64,000 nucleotides of DNA from Nyssa sinensis (GCA_008638375.1 CM018038.1:16514515-16578514), one strand, 5' to 3'; shown: positions 23,229 through 34,700, numbered from the stretch's first letter. Made by a program: numbers and translations. Notes: a model not told the origin generated them from the sequence alone.

Positions 23229-23830
23229 GTGGATCCAGACCACCCACCAGTAAGACAGAAGAGAAGGCCACTCGCTCCAGAGCGGCACCAGATCATCAAC
23301 GATGAAGTCCAAAGGTTGTTCGATGCCAACATGATACGAGAGGTATTCTATCCTGATTGGCTAGCTAACACTGTTCTGGTCAAAAAGAAGAATGGCAAGT
23401 GGAGAGTCTGTGTCGACTATACAGACCTCAACAAGGCTTGTCCCAAAGATAGCTTTCCTCTACCGAAGATAGATCAGTTAGTCGATGCTACTGTAGGGAA
23501 CAAACTTATGAGCTTCATGGATGCCTATTCAGGATACAATCAAATACAGATGCACCCTTCTGATCAGGAGAAAACATCATTCATAACCGAACGAGGTCTT
23601 TATTGTTATAGAGTGATGCCGTTTGGACTAAAAAATGTTGGGGCCACATACCAGCGTCTGGTTAATAAGATGTTTAGCCCCTTGATTGGCAGTACCATGG
23701 AAGTCTATATTGATGATATGTTGGTCAAAAGCCTACGGAAGAGCAGCCATCTTCAGCACCTAGCTCAAACGTTTGACATTCTAAGGTAGTACAAGATAAA
23801 GCTCAATCCCTCGAAATGCACCTTTGGTGT
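23229..23830 (+). pseudogene. Retrotransposon reverse transcriptase (decayed)
   Basis: The order of conserved blocks is complete: VLVKKKNGKWRVCVDYTDLN, FPLPKIDQLVD, FMDAYSGYNQI, YRVMPFGLKN and the catalytic YIDDMLVKS. The frame has shifted by one near 23.22 kb relative to gag-protease, and a TAG at 23787 interrupts it. The YIDD box itself is intact. Confidence 0.93.
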
Positions 23831-23846
23831 AGCAAAGGGAAAATTC

Positions 23847-25019
23847 TTGGGATACATAGTCTTTCAGAGAGGTGTAGAGGCAGACCTCACCCAAATTAGG
23901 GCCCTGATCGGACTAGAGTTACCAAGGACCAAGAAAGACATTCAGGCTCTGAATGGTAGAATAGCATCTCTGAGCAAATTTATCTCCAAATCCACTGATC
24001 GTTGCCTACCGTTCTTCAAAGCTCTGAAAGGTAACAAAGCTCTACAATGGACTGACGAATGTGAAAAATCCCTTCAGGAACTGAAGGAGTACCTAGCTTC
24101 ACCTGAGCTCTTGTCAAAGCTAATCTAAGGGGAAAAGCTACTTCTCTACCTTGCAGTCTCCGAGAACGCTGTCAGTTCTGTACTAGTCAAGCAAGACAAG
24201 GGCGTGCAGAGGCCCATATTTTATGTCAGCAGAGCACTGTTAGACACAGAGAAGAGGTACCCTGAGATCGAGAAACTGAACCTTGAACTTATAGTATCTG
24301 CGCTGAAGCTCAGACCTTACTTTCAAGCTTATCCCATAGAAATTCCAACTGCTTATCCCTTGAAGTCAGTATTGAGGAAGCCAGAGGTATCAGGATGATT
24401 AGTCAAATGGTTAGTGGAACTAGGGGAGTTTGACATATCCTATGTTCCACGGATCTCAATTAAAAGGCAAGCCTTAGCAGACTTCGTTGTCGAATTCACC
24501 CTAGCACTACTGGACAGAGCACAACTTTGTGAAAATCTGGGGACATGGCAGCTATACACTGATGGGTCGTCCACCGACCGAAGTGTTAGGGTCGGATTGG
24601 TATTGCAGTCCCCTGATGGGCTCATAACAGAAAGGGCAGTTAGCCTAAGGTTCAGAGACTCCAACAATGAAGCAGAATATGAGGCCCTTATCCTAGGGAT
24701 GAAGCTAGCACGAGAATGCAAGGCTCAGAACCTCGAAGTCTTTTCTGACTCCTAATTAGTGGTCAACCAAGTTCAGGGAGAATTTGCTGTCAAAGATGAA
24801 AGAATGCTTCAATACTCAGAATTGGTTAACTTGTTGAAACGCTCCTTCCGAGCATTCTCAATCCAGAAAATAGAAAGGGGTCAGAACTGCAGAGCTGATG
24901 CCTTGGCAAATATGGCATCCCATATGAAGTCAGAAGGGGATTTAACACTAAAAATCTCCCATCAGCTAAGGCCTAGCATCAAAGAAGTCCAGGTCGCCCA
25001 AATTACAGAACAACCTTAG
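23847..25019 (+). pseudogene. Dual RNase H region (decayed)
   Basis: Directly after the reverse transcriptase comes the normal connection and gypsy-type RNase H (RPIFYVSRALLDTEKRYPEIEK near 24210). A second RNase H of archaeal type follows, with LYTDGSSTDRSVRVGLVL and NNEAEYEALILGMKLA at about 24555-24720. Two RNase H domains in a row are a hallmark of Tat elements. The frame is held throughout but is cut by stops at about 24126, 24396, 24753 and 25017. Confidence 0.85.
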
Positions 25020-25121
25020 AACTGGATAACCCCTATCCTCCAGTACCTAGAATAAGGGCTCCTCCCAGAAGACAAGAATAAGGCAAAAAGAGTTCGAATC
25101 AGAACAGCTCGGTACCTTGTC

Positions 25122-26259
25122 ATGAATGGGAGGCTTTACCGAAGGTCTTATTCTCAGCCATTGTTAAAATGCCTGGCTCCAGAAGAGTCTCAGTACGTCC
25201 TGGCAGAAATTCATGAAGGAATATGTGGAAATCATAATGGGGGGCAAAACCATAGCGCACCGAGCTCTAACACAAGGCTCCTACTGGCTTGGAATGCTAG
25301 GGGAGGCAAAAGAATACGCTCGGAAGTGCGACAAATGCCAAAGGTTTGACCCCTACCAACACCAGCCCCGTCATGAACTCATCCCTATGACAAGCCCATG
25401 GCCCTTTGCACAATGGGGAATAGACATCATAGGCCCATTGCCTAAAGCCACGCCGAAGAAGAAATATCTATTGGTAGCTATCGACTACTTCTCAACATGG
25501 GCGGAAGTCGAGCCACTAACACGTATTACAGAGAAGGAAGTCAAAAGTTTCACTTAGAAGAATATAGTCTGCAGGTTCGGCATACCTCGCGTGATCGTCT
25601 CAGATAACGGCACGCAGTTTGCTAGTAAGACATTCAAAAAGTTCTGCCAAGACCTGAATATCAATCAACACTTCTCCTCACCTGGTTATCCCCAAGCCAA
25701 TGGGCAAGCAAAGGTCACTAACCGAACAATCCTTGATGCTCTTAAGAAAAGACTAGAGGGAGCTAAGGGAAAGTGGGTTAAAGAACTCCCTAGAGTGCTC
25801 TGGGCCTACAGAACAACAAGGAGAACTCCGACATCAGAAACTCCCTTTTCACTCGCCTACGGCACCGAAGTAATGATCCCTGTTGAGATCGGCATGCCTA
25901 CCCTAAGGACTAAAGCTTTCGACGAAGAGACCAATAACCAGCAACTTGCAGAAAACTTGGACTTGCTTAAAAAAAGAAGGGAGCAAGCTGGGGTCAGGAT
26001 GGAAGCATACCAGCAAAGAATGGTTAGCCGCTCAAAACTAGGGCTTAAACCTGCCAGCTTCCAAGTTAGAGACGTTGTCCTAAGAAGAGTGTTTCAGAAC
26101 ACCAAGGATCCCACTATGGGAAAGTTGTCACCCAACTAGGAGGGCCCCTATAAAATCACCAGAATAGTAAGACCAACCACTTATTGGTTAAAGAGCATAG
26201 ATGGGAAACCTGTTCCTAGACCTTGGAATATGGAACACTTAAGGAAGTATTATCAATAA
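25122..26259 (+). pseudogene. Retrotransposon integrase (decayed)
   Basis: An HHCC-like zinc region is seen around 25200-25350 (CDKCQRFDPYQHQP). The catalytic core follows with WGIDIIGPLPKA, VSDNGTQFAS and the ANGQAKVTNRTI block, where the acidic Glu usually follows. That position reads AKVTN instead of the usual AEVTN, so the catalytic Glu is lost. A frame change occurs near 25.24 kb in a G run, and stops lie at 25555 and 26137. The ORF would end at 26257. Confidence 0.9.
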
Positions 26260-26302
26260 AGAAATTTGTCATTTCAAATATTCCATGAAGTGTTCTCACC
26301 TA

Positions 26303-26951
26303 AATGTACAGACCTGGAGTCTGGTCCATCTTAATGTACAGACCTCACGTCTGGTCAATCTAAATGTACAGACCTCATGTCCCCCATGTCTGGTCCATCA
26401 CAATGTACAGACCTCATGTCTGGTCCATATTAATGTACAGACCTTGAGTCTGGTCTATCTAAATGTACAGACCTCATGTCCCCCATGTCTGGTCCATCAC
26501 AATGTACAGACCTCATGTCTGGTCCATTTTAATGTACAAACCTTGAGTCTGGTCCATCTAAATGTACAGACCTCATATCTGGTCCATCTAAATGAACAGA
26601 CCTGGTGTCTGGTCCATCTTAATGAACAGACCTTGAGTCTGGTCCATCTTAATGAACAGACCTTGAGTCTGGTCCATCTAAATATACAGACCTCGAGTCT
26701 GGTCCATTTCAATGTACAGACCTCGAGTCTGGTCCATCTCAATGAATAGACCTCGAGTCTGGTCCATCTAAATGAACAGACCTCGTGTCTGGTCCATCTC
26801 AATGAACAGACCTCGTGTCTGGTCCATCTCAATGTACAGACCTTATGTCTAGTCCATCCAAATGTATAAACCTCAAGTCTGGTCCCTCTCAATAAACAGA
26901 CCTCGTGTCTGAACCATCTCAATATATCGACCTTTATGTCTGGCCCATCTC
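26303..26951 (+). repeat. 21-unit tandem array of hairpin-forming 30-bp repeats
   Basis: The unit is AATGTACAGACCTCGAGTCT plus GGTCCATCT(A/C/T). Eighteen units are 30 bp, two are 39 bp (extra CCCCCATGT), and the last is 31 bp and degenerate. Most units contain CAGAC-N5-GTCTG, a perfect 5-bp stem. A 39+30+30 block occurs twice in a row (units 3-5 and 6-8), a higher-order duplication. The period is divisible by three, so open frames cross it on both strands without meaning. It lies just after the integrase stop, where Tat elements often carry variable tandem repeats. Confidence 0.95.
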
Positions 26952-27628
26952 GCTAAAGTTACATGGTTATTTCTTAGAATAAAGGGGAAGGAATCAACCC
27001 AGCTGCTCAGCTACATGACCGAGAATATTCATTCAAACCAACGGTTGTGATTCTAATTACTCAACTTCTTATCAACGAGTTCTGAAAAAGGGTACTGACT
27101 GTCAAGGATCTTTCTCCATTTTATTACAAGTTTCTTTGTTCGGCATTCAACTCAGGTGTAGCTCTGAGTGGTGAAAATAACTGATTACTACAAGTCTTTC
27201 TGTTCGGTAATTAAACTCTGAGTGGTTAGTTCCTATAATGACTGCCGAACAGGTTACTCGAAACAAAGTTCAAAATTCAAACCCCTCTAATTTTCAGAGT
27301 TAGGCTTGGTTACTTTCCACTTTCAATTATTGCAATTGGTTTCAAGTCATGAAGCTCGAAAGTCAGCCCACCATTCGTGACCGATCAAAAGGAATTACAA
27401 TCAGCTCCTAAACAGGCTCACTTACTTCTAGGGTTGAAGCCCATATATACTACAGAGCATCAATAGCCTTGGAACAGAGCAAAATCTACTTGGCAATCAC
27501 AACAAAATTCACAAGTACTAAAAAGCAAAGACACTGAAAAGATCTAAAGAAGAGACAGTTTTATTGATAAATATGGCTTAGTACATTAAAGTTTGCCAAA
27601 TAAAAAAGGGGGTGAAATTGATAAAGCC
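26952..27628 (+). other. Retrotransposon spacer between the array and the antisense gene
   Basis: No coding frame. It contains two similar pieces ending in GAGTGGT (about 27120-27230), probably an old short duplication. It would hold the 3' UTR of the antisense gene. Confidence 0.5.
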
Positions 27629-29550
27629 TTAAGCCTTATCAGAAGGGCCAAGGTCCTCTACCGGAGGAAGGTCGGTGGCCATGGCCTCTTTACTCGGGGC
27701 AGTAGTAGGAGACGCGGCTCCAGGAGCAATAATAGACGATACATCAAAGTCAGAAAACCTGACGAGAAATCTAGATCGAAAGTTCTCAAAACCGAACTGA
27801 ATCAGCTCCTCACCCATCTTATCAACTTCCTCCCTCATTTCCGTGTCGGTCTCAGTCTTGGCATGGTCAACTGCCTCTTGGAGCTTCTGATCGAAGGAGC
27901 TTTGAAGGTCAAGTATCTCCCTCCGAAGCCCTTCAACCTCTCAAGCATAAAGATCTTTCTCGGATTCCAGAACGGCCAGGCTGTTGTTAGCCTCCTTCAG
28001 ACTCTCCTCGGCAGCATGAGCCTTGGACTGAGTTGTTCAAAGCTCCAGCTTGACTTTATCCAACTTGGCCTTCAGCTTTTCAGCCTCCTCAAAATTCAGA
28101 GGAGTCACCATCAGAGTGGCCAAACTATGCATACTCTGCACAATACGAAGAAAACATTTTAAGCCAAATGCACAAACAAACAAAAGAAGGACAAGAGGAG
28201 ACTTCAGAAGTTACCTTCATGTGGAGACTCATCATCTCAGTTATCAATTTTTCAAGGTTCTCCCCCTATACCGATGAGGGCCCTTGGACCAGATTTGGTC
28301 AAAGGCCTTCTTGGCGATCTGGTAGTCCGGCTCATCGGATGGTTGGGAGGGAGTGGCAGACGCCTTCCCCTTCCCAGCTCCCTTGCTTGGAATGGAAGGG
28401 GCATGAGGAACTACTGAGATCGAGACAGCGGCTTGGGCCTTCTTCTCACCCTCTGGTGGAGTAGGTTCTGGAGAGCCAGAGATCAATCTCCTTCTTTTTA
28501 CCTGCAAGGGAGGCTCGGGCTCAAGTTGGAAAGAAGCCTCCCCCACCAATTGTGACTCTAGCTTTGACCACCTTGATGTTAGCCTTCTTCTGAGCTCTAC
28601 AGTACGAGTATTGGCGGCCATCAGATTCTCCGGAGTGACAATGACGGTATGAGCTCGGTCGAGAGTCGTAAGAAGCTGATGATACTGATCTTAGAGTTCG
28701 GTGGTAAATTCAGACCTCCTCCAAGCACTCTTGTTTGCATATAAATAGGAAATAGCATTTTAGTTCATCAGCTCGGAAGACAGAGCAAAATTGAAACAAC
28801 CTAAAGAAAATAAGCCTCACCCTTATGACCCGTGATACGAGGGAATGTCAAGATATGATCTTGGAAGTCTTCACGCTCCCATCCTCCTCCAATAAAAAAG
28901 TACCATTTCTTCCATGTTTTATTGGAAGAAGGTACAGAGGACAGAGGTCTGAACCCCTTCTCAAACGACATATAAAAAAGGCCCTCCGACTTCATATACT
29001 TCAAATCCATGTTACTACGGATCAGATCTACAGATACATCTACATTATTCTGGTGCCCTAACACTATAAACCCTAAGAGGTGCCGCCAACTATTAAGGTT
29101 AAGGTCGGCATGACAAAGTTTGAACCAACAAAAGAACTGTCTAACTAAATCAAGCAATGGAAGCCTTAAACCCATCTCAAACCAGGCGAGATAAACACAA
29201 ATCTCCCCATCTTCGACATTGTAAGGACGATCCAGTGGGCCCGGTACCCTATATGTAACATTTAGGAGAAAATTGTACTTCACCCTCCACTCATCTAATA
29301 AGCTCTGGGTAACAGCACTCTCGCCCTCTTCTCTCTGGGAAGGCCTACCAGAGGCTTCCCCAGCCCTATCTCGGGGTTCCATAAAGGCATCAACTATCGT
29401 AACCTCAGGACTATAGGGGGACCCAACAGACCTATCCCCAATATCTTCAGCGATAAGACTACCTACATTTTTTACATGAGACGGCATAGCTGTCTCCAAG
29501 GGGTTCCTCACGCCCTCACTAGCACTGGAAGATGTAGAAGGAGTAGACAT
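27629..29550 (-). pseudogene. Antisense multi-exon gene of the Tat-like element (decayed)
   Basis: Read from ATG 29550 on the minus strand. Exon 1 runs to about 28821 and encodes a Ser/Thr-rich start, then a region like the 'putative gypsy-type transposon' (Transposase_28) domain: LLDEWRVKYNFLLNVTYRVP, ICVYLAWFEMGLRLPL and WKKWYFFIGGGW. A GTGAGG donor follows. A second exon (about 28740-28215) is Pro/Lys-rich with a basic VKRRRLISGSPEP. A GTAACTT donor near 28214 and a later exon (about 28140-27629) encode a Leu/Glu/Lys-rich coiled coil ending before an Ala/Pro tail. Single stops in exons 2 and 3 suggest decay. Extra antisense ORFs before the 3' LTR are known in Tat-lineage elements. Their function is not known. 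Confidence 0.75.
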
Positions 29551-29954
29551 TGCTCAAAAAGAAAACAGGGAGGACAGAATTCTCAAATTAAAAAAAGAAA
29601 GAATGAAAAGAAAAGGAAGATTGGTTGAACCTGTTCTAAACTAGAGCCTTAGACAACCAGTACTCTTCAAACTCCAAGGTCGCACAAACCCAACAATGGC
29701 AGAAAATTCTTCTGGTACAGTGAAAATGGCGAGGAAAGAGTCATTTCAAACCTATCCCCTTATTTATATGTGTACAAAAGTGTGGGCCCACCAAGCCGAA
29801 CCGCCATGACGGTTAAGTACAATGATGGCTTCGAAAAACCCAACCATTGGCTGCGCAATAAATGACGCACCAACAGTCACCTTGGAAAACGAATAGATAG
29901 GGTGCATGACTTTCCAAAATCACCTAGCCCTAGTTGCTCGTTGACATCGAACTA

Positions 29955-29974
29955 GGACTTGGAGGAGGAGTAAC
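29955..29974 (+). other. Polypurine tract
   Basis: A purine-rich stretch (GGACTTGGAGGAGGAGTAAC) ends at the start of the 3' LTR, in the place of the plus-strand primer. Confidence 0.6.
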
Positions 29975-30615
29975 TGATATACCATAAAATGGCAAGACCA
30001 ATCATCACTTAACACGTGTATCTACAGTTCAGCCAATGCTCGGCCAGTTCAGCCTAAGCTCAGCCAATTCAGCCCAAGCTCGACCAGTTCAGCTCGCGCT
30101 CGGCCAGTACAGCTCGCGCTCGGCCATTCAGGTCAGACCTACAAGTCTGAAGGGGCTGAGCACATTCCTCCAGAGCAGATCCACATTCAAGCAGAGCTCA
30201 CGGGATTGAACACAGAACTCCAGAGTAACACTCCAAAACTCATGACCGCCTTAACATCTACCGAGCAGAGAATAAGGAAACAGTCTTTTACAAGGAAACT
30301 ATCACACATATTTATCTCTATTGTGATACAATGTCCAACAAGGTAACTGCTATTTCCGATGATCGAATCCCTACTTTCATGACTCTAAATCCTAATCAAC
30401 ATAAGAAAGCCACAGCTTATAAATTAAACCCTAAAAGTACGCTTTATTTTCATGCTTATTATTTGGCTTTCATTACAGTCTTTCAATTCAGTTTATTGGC
30501 TTAAGCATCGGAGCGGCTTCTGTCGGAGCCAACCCGGTGATCCTCTGATCTTTTTTTGGAGTATTTCTCAAGAAATCGAGTTTGGAACATACGTGAGCCA
30601 AAAAATATAATATCA
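29975..30615 (+). repeat. 3' LTR
   Basis: Starts TGATATACCATAAAATGGC and ends AATATAATATCA. It is 641 bp and aligns along its whole length with 19903-20525, apart from an extra minisatellite unit near the start and a few short indels. Confidence 0.95.
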
Positions 30616-31595
30616 ATAATTATACATAATATATTTATTTAGCTTTTAAATCGTTTTCTTGGTAATTCAAATTCGTGACGCAATGGCAAGCATCATAAGC
30701 TTCTCAGCAAATAAAACGCGTGAGATCAAGTTGGAACAAAGGCGGACAGTCAGCTTCCATCCGATCACTCTGGTTTGTCAATAATTGGCAAAAAGATCTA
30801 ATCAAATTTAGGTTTAAACTGTTATAGAATCTTTGATTACGTAATAGGATCAACTCACCGTTCTCCTCGCTCCTAGCCTAAGTCCAAATTTACTATCATG
30901 ACTGTGTTTACATGTGTATATAATATCTATAGATAGCATCTACATCCGGTTTGAAGAATAGTCTACAGAGAGTTACTATATAACATGGTATATATGAAGT
31001 CCCCACACGCAGCATATAGGTATCAACAATCATTTGTGAATTCCATTTACCCAAAGGAGACCCACAAAACCCATTTGGACCCACCATCACATCATTTGAT
31101 AGAACTGCCACCATCAACTTTCTCTCAAACTCCAATGATAGGACCATGGGTGGGGTGTGACCTCCCAAAAACAGTCTCGTCTCTGTCTCACATACCTGGT
31201 TAGCATGGACCCCAGACCCACATGGGTGCATAGTGAGCTTTGCCGGACCCCGGCTGCATTATGGGTGCTCAGCGGCTGCTTGATTTTAGAGAGAGCAATG
31301 GCTGTCAACATCGATCAAGGCGATGAGAGAGTTAACGTTTGAGATGATAGGAAGTGGGACCCAGTAGAATCCCAAAGTAAATACTCAATGAAAAAAAAGT
31401 TTGAGGGTGAGTGTGGTGGGGACTGACAGAGTTATGGTGTCTTTGTGCATCGGGAAACAGCTCCCGCGCTGTTTTCGCGCGCCCTGAACCAGACGACACC
31501 CTTGTAAGGTGATCCGTATCAGTGACCCCAGATGATGTGTCCACAGTTATATATATATATATACACGTACACTTGGGTAAGTATTAAAAAATAAA
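30616..31595. other. Intergenic DNA, no gene seen
   Basis: Mixed composition. A CG-rich patch at about 31450-31510 stands out from the AT-rich surroundings but shows no coding frame or repeat. A (TA)n run lies at 31548-31563. Confidence 0.45.
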
Positions 31596-32095
31596 GGGTA
31601 ATTACATGAATTGTTCTTAATTTTTATGATAATAATATTAATTTTTTTGTGAAATTATTAAAATGACGTTGATAATTTTTTATTTTATTTGAAAGTATCT
31701 AATTTTTTTGTCAATTCTTTTTTTAAAAATGATGAGGCTGTTTTTTTTTTAAAATTTATTTTTATATTTTTTTAATTTTGACTAATTTTTTTAAAATTTT
31801 TATTTTTATTTTTTATTTAAAATAAATTTAAGATAAATAATTTATTTTTATTTTATATAAAAATAAATTTAAAGTTTTTATCCATATTTATTTGAAAATG
31901 AAAAAAAAATTGTTTAAAATTTAAAAAATTAAAAAAAAAGGAAGGGGTAATTTTGTCATTTTAAAAAAAAATTGACTGAAAAGAGATATTTGTATATTAT
32001 CAGACAAAGTAGAGAATGTTAGTGTAATTTTAGAAATCTTAAAAGAAATCAGTGTAATTGTCATAAAACTCAGGAAATGTTAGTGTAATTTACTC
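31596..32095. mobile_element. Small Mutator-like MITE with 9-bp target duplication
   Basis: Both ends are flanked by AAAAATAAA (31587-31595 and 32096-32104). The left end, GGGTAATTACATGAATTGTT, and the reverse complement of the right end, GAGTAAATTACACTAACATT, match at about 70% over 45 bases. The pattern TAATTACAC...TTTTATGACAATTA resembles the ends of the larger element at 4249-5650. No coding capacity. Confidence 0.75.
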
Positions 32096-32104
32096 AAAAA
32101 TAAA

Positions 32105-32940
32105 TAATACGTGACTTTAAATAAGAATGGCAAAATTCATTATTGACATAACTGGAAAAAGATTAGTATAATTTTTCATATATATTTATAATAATAATTA
32201 AAATATTTTTATATATTATATTGACTTTCATATATTTTTAAATTATATGAGAAGTCCCTGTAATTAAAAGATATCATAAGGGATTATAAGAGAGATTAGT
32301 GTAATCATTCTTAAGTATAAAATTATAAATTCATTATTTCTATGAACGAGCTTGATTTTTTTTACAATTTTGACAAGTCAAATCGTTGTAATATAACAAA
32401 TTATAAAAAAAAATAACTTTAATCATCAAATATCATAAAAAAAAAAAATCACTATAATTATCATTAAATATAATTATATGCACTTGTGTTGTTGCATAAG
32501 CCATTTTTACATTTTCACACCACATACATTTTCTTTTAGAATTTATTGAAAACATTGCAATCCACAACTGTATTAATTGATTTTGATTTCGAGTTGAGAT
32601 GTGATCATGTCTATGTAAATACAAATTAAATGGTACCTACCCAATACTCATAAATCTCACGGGATTAGTTGACCTAATATTCGGCCTAAACTTGAACTGT
32701 GGTCCTCTAAATTTTCCTAGAGGTCACAATATCAATCATTAAATAAATCAATTTTATAATTAATATATATTTTTAAAAATAAACTAATTCAATGAGGCAG
32801 AAGCCAAAAGTATGTACACACACATATCTATATCTATATATATATATATAATATAATTTCAAACCTTTAAAAAGTAATATTTTCGAGTGTAAATAAACAA
32901 AGGAGAATGTGGATAACATTTTCATATATATATATATAAT

Positions 32941-32950
<10 letters not shown>
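32105..32950. other. AT-rich intergenic DNA
   Basis: No gene seen. TA microsatellites lie at about 32827-32850 and 32920-32955. Confidence 0.5.
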
Positions 32951-32951
<1 letters not shown>

Positions 32952-32980
<29 letters not shown>

Positions 32981-32981
32981 C
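32952..32981. repeat. (TA)n-(GA)n microsatellite
   Basis: A TA run passes directly into an uninterrupted GA run, next to the unidentified gene fragment. Confidence 0.85.
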
Positions 32982-32989
32982 AAGCGCAC

Positions 32990-33345
32990 AAGAATTGAGG
33001 ATTGAGGTTTCAAGTTTTGACATGGTCCAAGGATTTCCATCTTCGATCCACAAATCTTTCCATGACTTTAAAGGGAGGATTGGCACCCAGTACATATCCA
33101 ACCTCTCATTTTTGAGCTTCATAAGACTGCCTGCAGGCTTGAAATTTCACCTATGATCCTCTGCTAACTTACAATCTACATAGGAAAACTCCTGTTCATT
33201 GACAAGCTCACAACTACTAGGCAATGACTGTCTTATGCTGGAATATGTGTTGAGATTCATGCCTCCAATGAGCTGCCTAACCAAATTCCAATCCAATAAC
33301 ACAACGAAACCTCACTGGGCAGCAAATCATCGGATTCAGGAATTT
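32990..33345 (-). pseudogene. Unidentified gene fragment
   Basis: Two neighbouring minus-strand frames look like decayed coding sequence rather than chance. One (about 33316-33152) reads LLDWNLVRQLIGGMNLNTYS and ends in EFSYVDCKLAEDHR. The next (33122-32985) reads MKLKNERLDMYWVPILPLKS and then WKDLWIEDGNPWTMSK. They are in different frames, and a TGA precedes the first. The composition is less AT-rich than the flanks. I do not recognise the family. It may be a piece of a host gene or of a mobile element ORF. Confidence 0.35.
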
Positions 33346-33359
33346 TATTCAGGAGAGAC

Positions 33360-34700
33360 CAACTTTGTTTAGAAAAATTTTAATTATAAAATTTATTTTA
33401 TATGTAAGTCGTCCTTATAATGGGAGTAAATTTGACACTTTGAAAAAAAAAAGTATAAAACTTAATATTAATTAATAATTCTTTTGATAAAAAAAATTAA
33501 AATAACTGATATAAAGTACCTTACAAATTAAATAAGAAGTCTAATTAAAGAAAAATACAATTAATTAACTTTAGAATATAAAAAAAAACTCTTAAAAATT
33601 GATAAAATCTCACTGAAGAGATTAAATTAACATTAAAATGGGGTAAGGTGTAAAAATTTTAAAATTTAGAGAGGGGCAAAAACATAATTTGAAGAGTTAT
33701 ATTTGAAAATACTTTAAAAAATATAAGAAAAACTGTAATAAAAAATTTTTGAAGGGAGGAGCAGTTGTCCCCTTGGGCATGCTGTGGCTCCGTCCTGATA
33801 GTCGTTCTTTATACAAAATCTTTGGGAACAGTGATGTTAAATGTCTAAGAAAACAATCACACTGTTAAGTAATGGGTCACTGAGTAAACCCCAACTCATA
33901 ACCATGTCGGGTTTATAGTCACAGGGAAGGATTTTAAAAATTATTTTGAATAATAGATTGTTGAAGAAGATGACTTGAAGAGATTCATTGTATCTTCCTT
34001 CTCTTATTCTTATATGTCTTCTCTTTTTTTTTTTTTTTGTTTTTTCTTTCTTTTCTGCAAGTCGTCCATACACCAAAAATGAGAATAGGTTACCTTCTTT
34101 TAGGAAAAGAAATAATAATAACTTGCGCATGACTATCCCCTCATATTATATATTTTTTGGAGTTCGTAAAATCCGGATGAGAGGATAGATTTAGGGTCGT
34201 ACCAAATTTGTTCTAATTAGTCATCAGTTATCTAATAAATCACTAATTAATTCTACTAAATAATTAAAATTACACTTTAATTTGATAAAATAGATAAATA
34301 ACCCCAATATCATTAAACAATTGCAGTAGACCATTCTATATGAATATCAATAATTAAGATATAAACCTATAAATTATCAAATGGATTTTCAGTTCTTCCA
34401 ATTGAACTAACCAATACGGTTTATATGTGATAACTACTTTTTTTTTTTTATCACCAAATCACGAAAACAAGCAGAAAACAAGACTAAGCCCCCACCAGAG
34501 GGGGAGAGTCTAATCGTAAGACTGAATCAAAAGACTCAGGCAACTTCTCTATTCAGAAGACCAAATCGGAAAACAAGCAGATTATGTGATAACTATTAAT
34601 CTGGTTCTATTTTATTTTATTTTTGATGGCCTAATTTGGTTCAATTTTGATAAGTATTGTTATGGCTTTGGAGTTTGGACAATATCCCTAGGGTTGCTTA
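33360..34700. other. AT-rich intergenic DNA with repeat remnants
   Basis: No gene seen. A stretch near 33740-33800 (GGAGGAGCAGTTGTCCCCTT, then CTGTGGCTCCGTCCTG) has the look of a common dispersed plant repeat, and a T-run at about 34440-34450 may mark a LINE or SINE end. I could not define their limits. Confidence 0.4.

Larger units (their letters stand above)
19903..30615 (+). mobile_element. Complete but decayed Ty3/gypsy LTR retrotransposon, Tat type
   Basis: Two LTRs bounded by TGATAT...TATCA enclose a primer site, gag, protease, reverse transcriptase, two RNase H regions, integrase, a tandem array, an antisense gene and a purine tract. Flanking bases GTAAT and ATAAT differ at one position, consistent with an aged 5-bp target duplication. 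Integrase after RNase H assigns it to Ty3/gypsy; the second, archaeal-type RNase H and the antisense gene point to the Tat lineage. Coding frames carry many stops and two frame changes, so it cannot move on its own. The LTRs differ at about one base in ten to twelve by eye, mostly by transitions, which suggests an old insertion. Confidence 0.95.

Noticed and set aside
26285..26922. Long repetitive open frames on both strands across the tandem array
   Set aside because: The 30-bp period is divisible by three, so frames stay open by arithmetic; no domain is encoded.
26303..26951. A CRISPR-like array
   Set aside because: The units are contiguous tandem copies without unique spacers, and the context is a plant retrotransposon.
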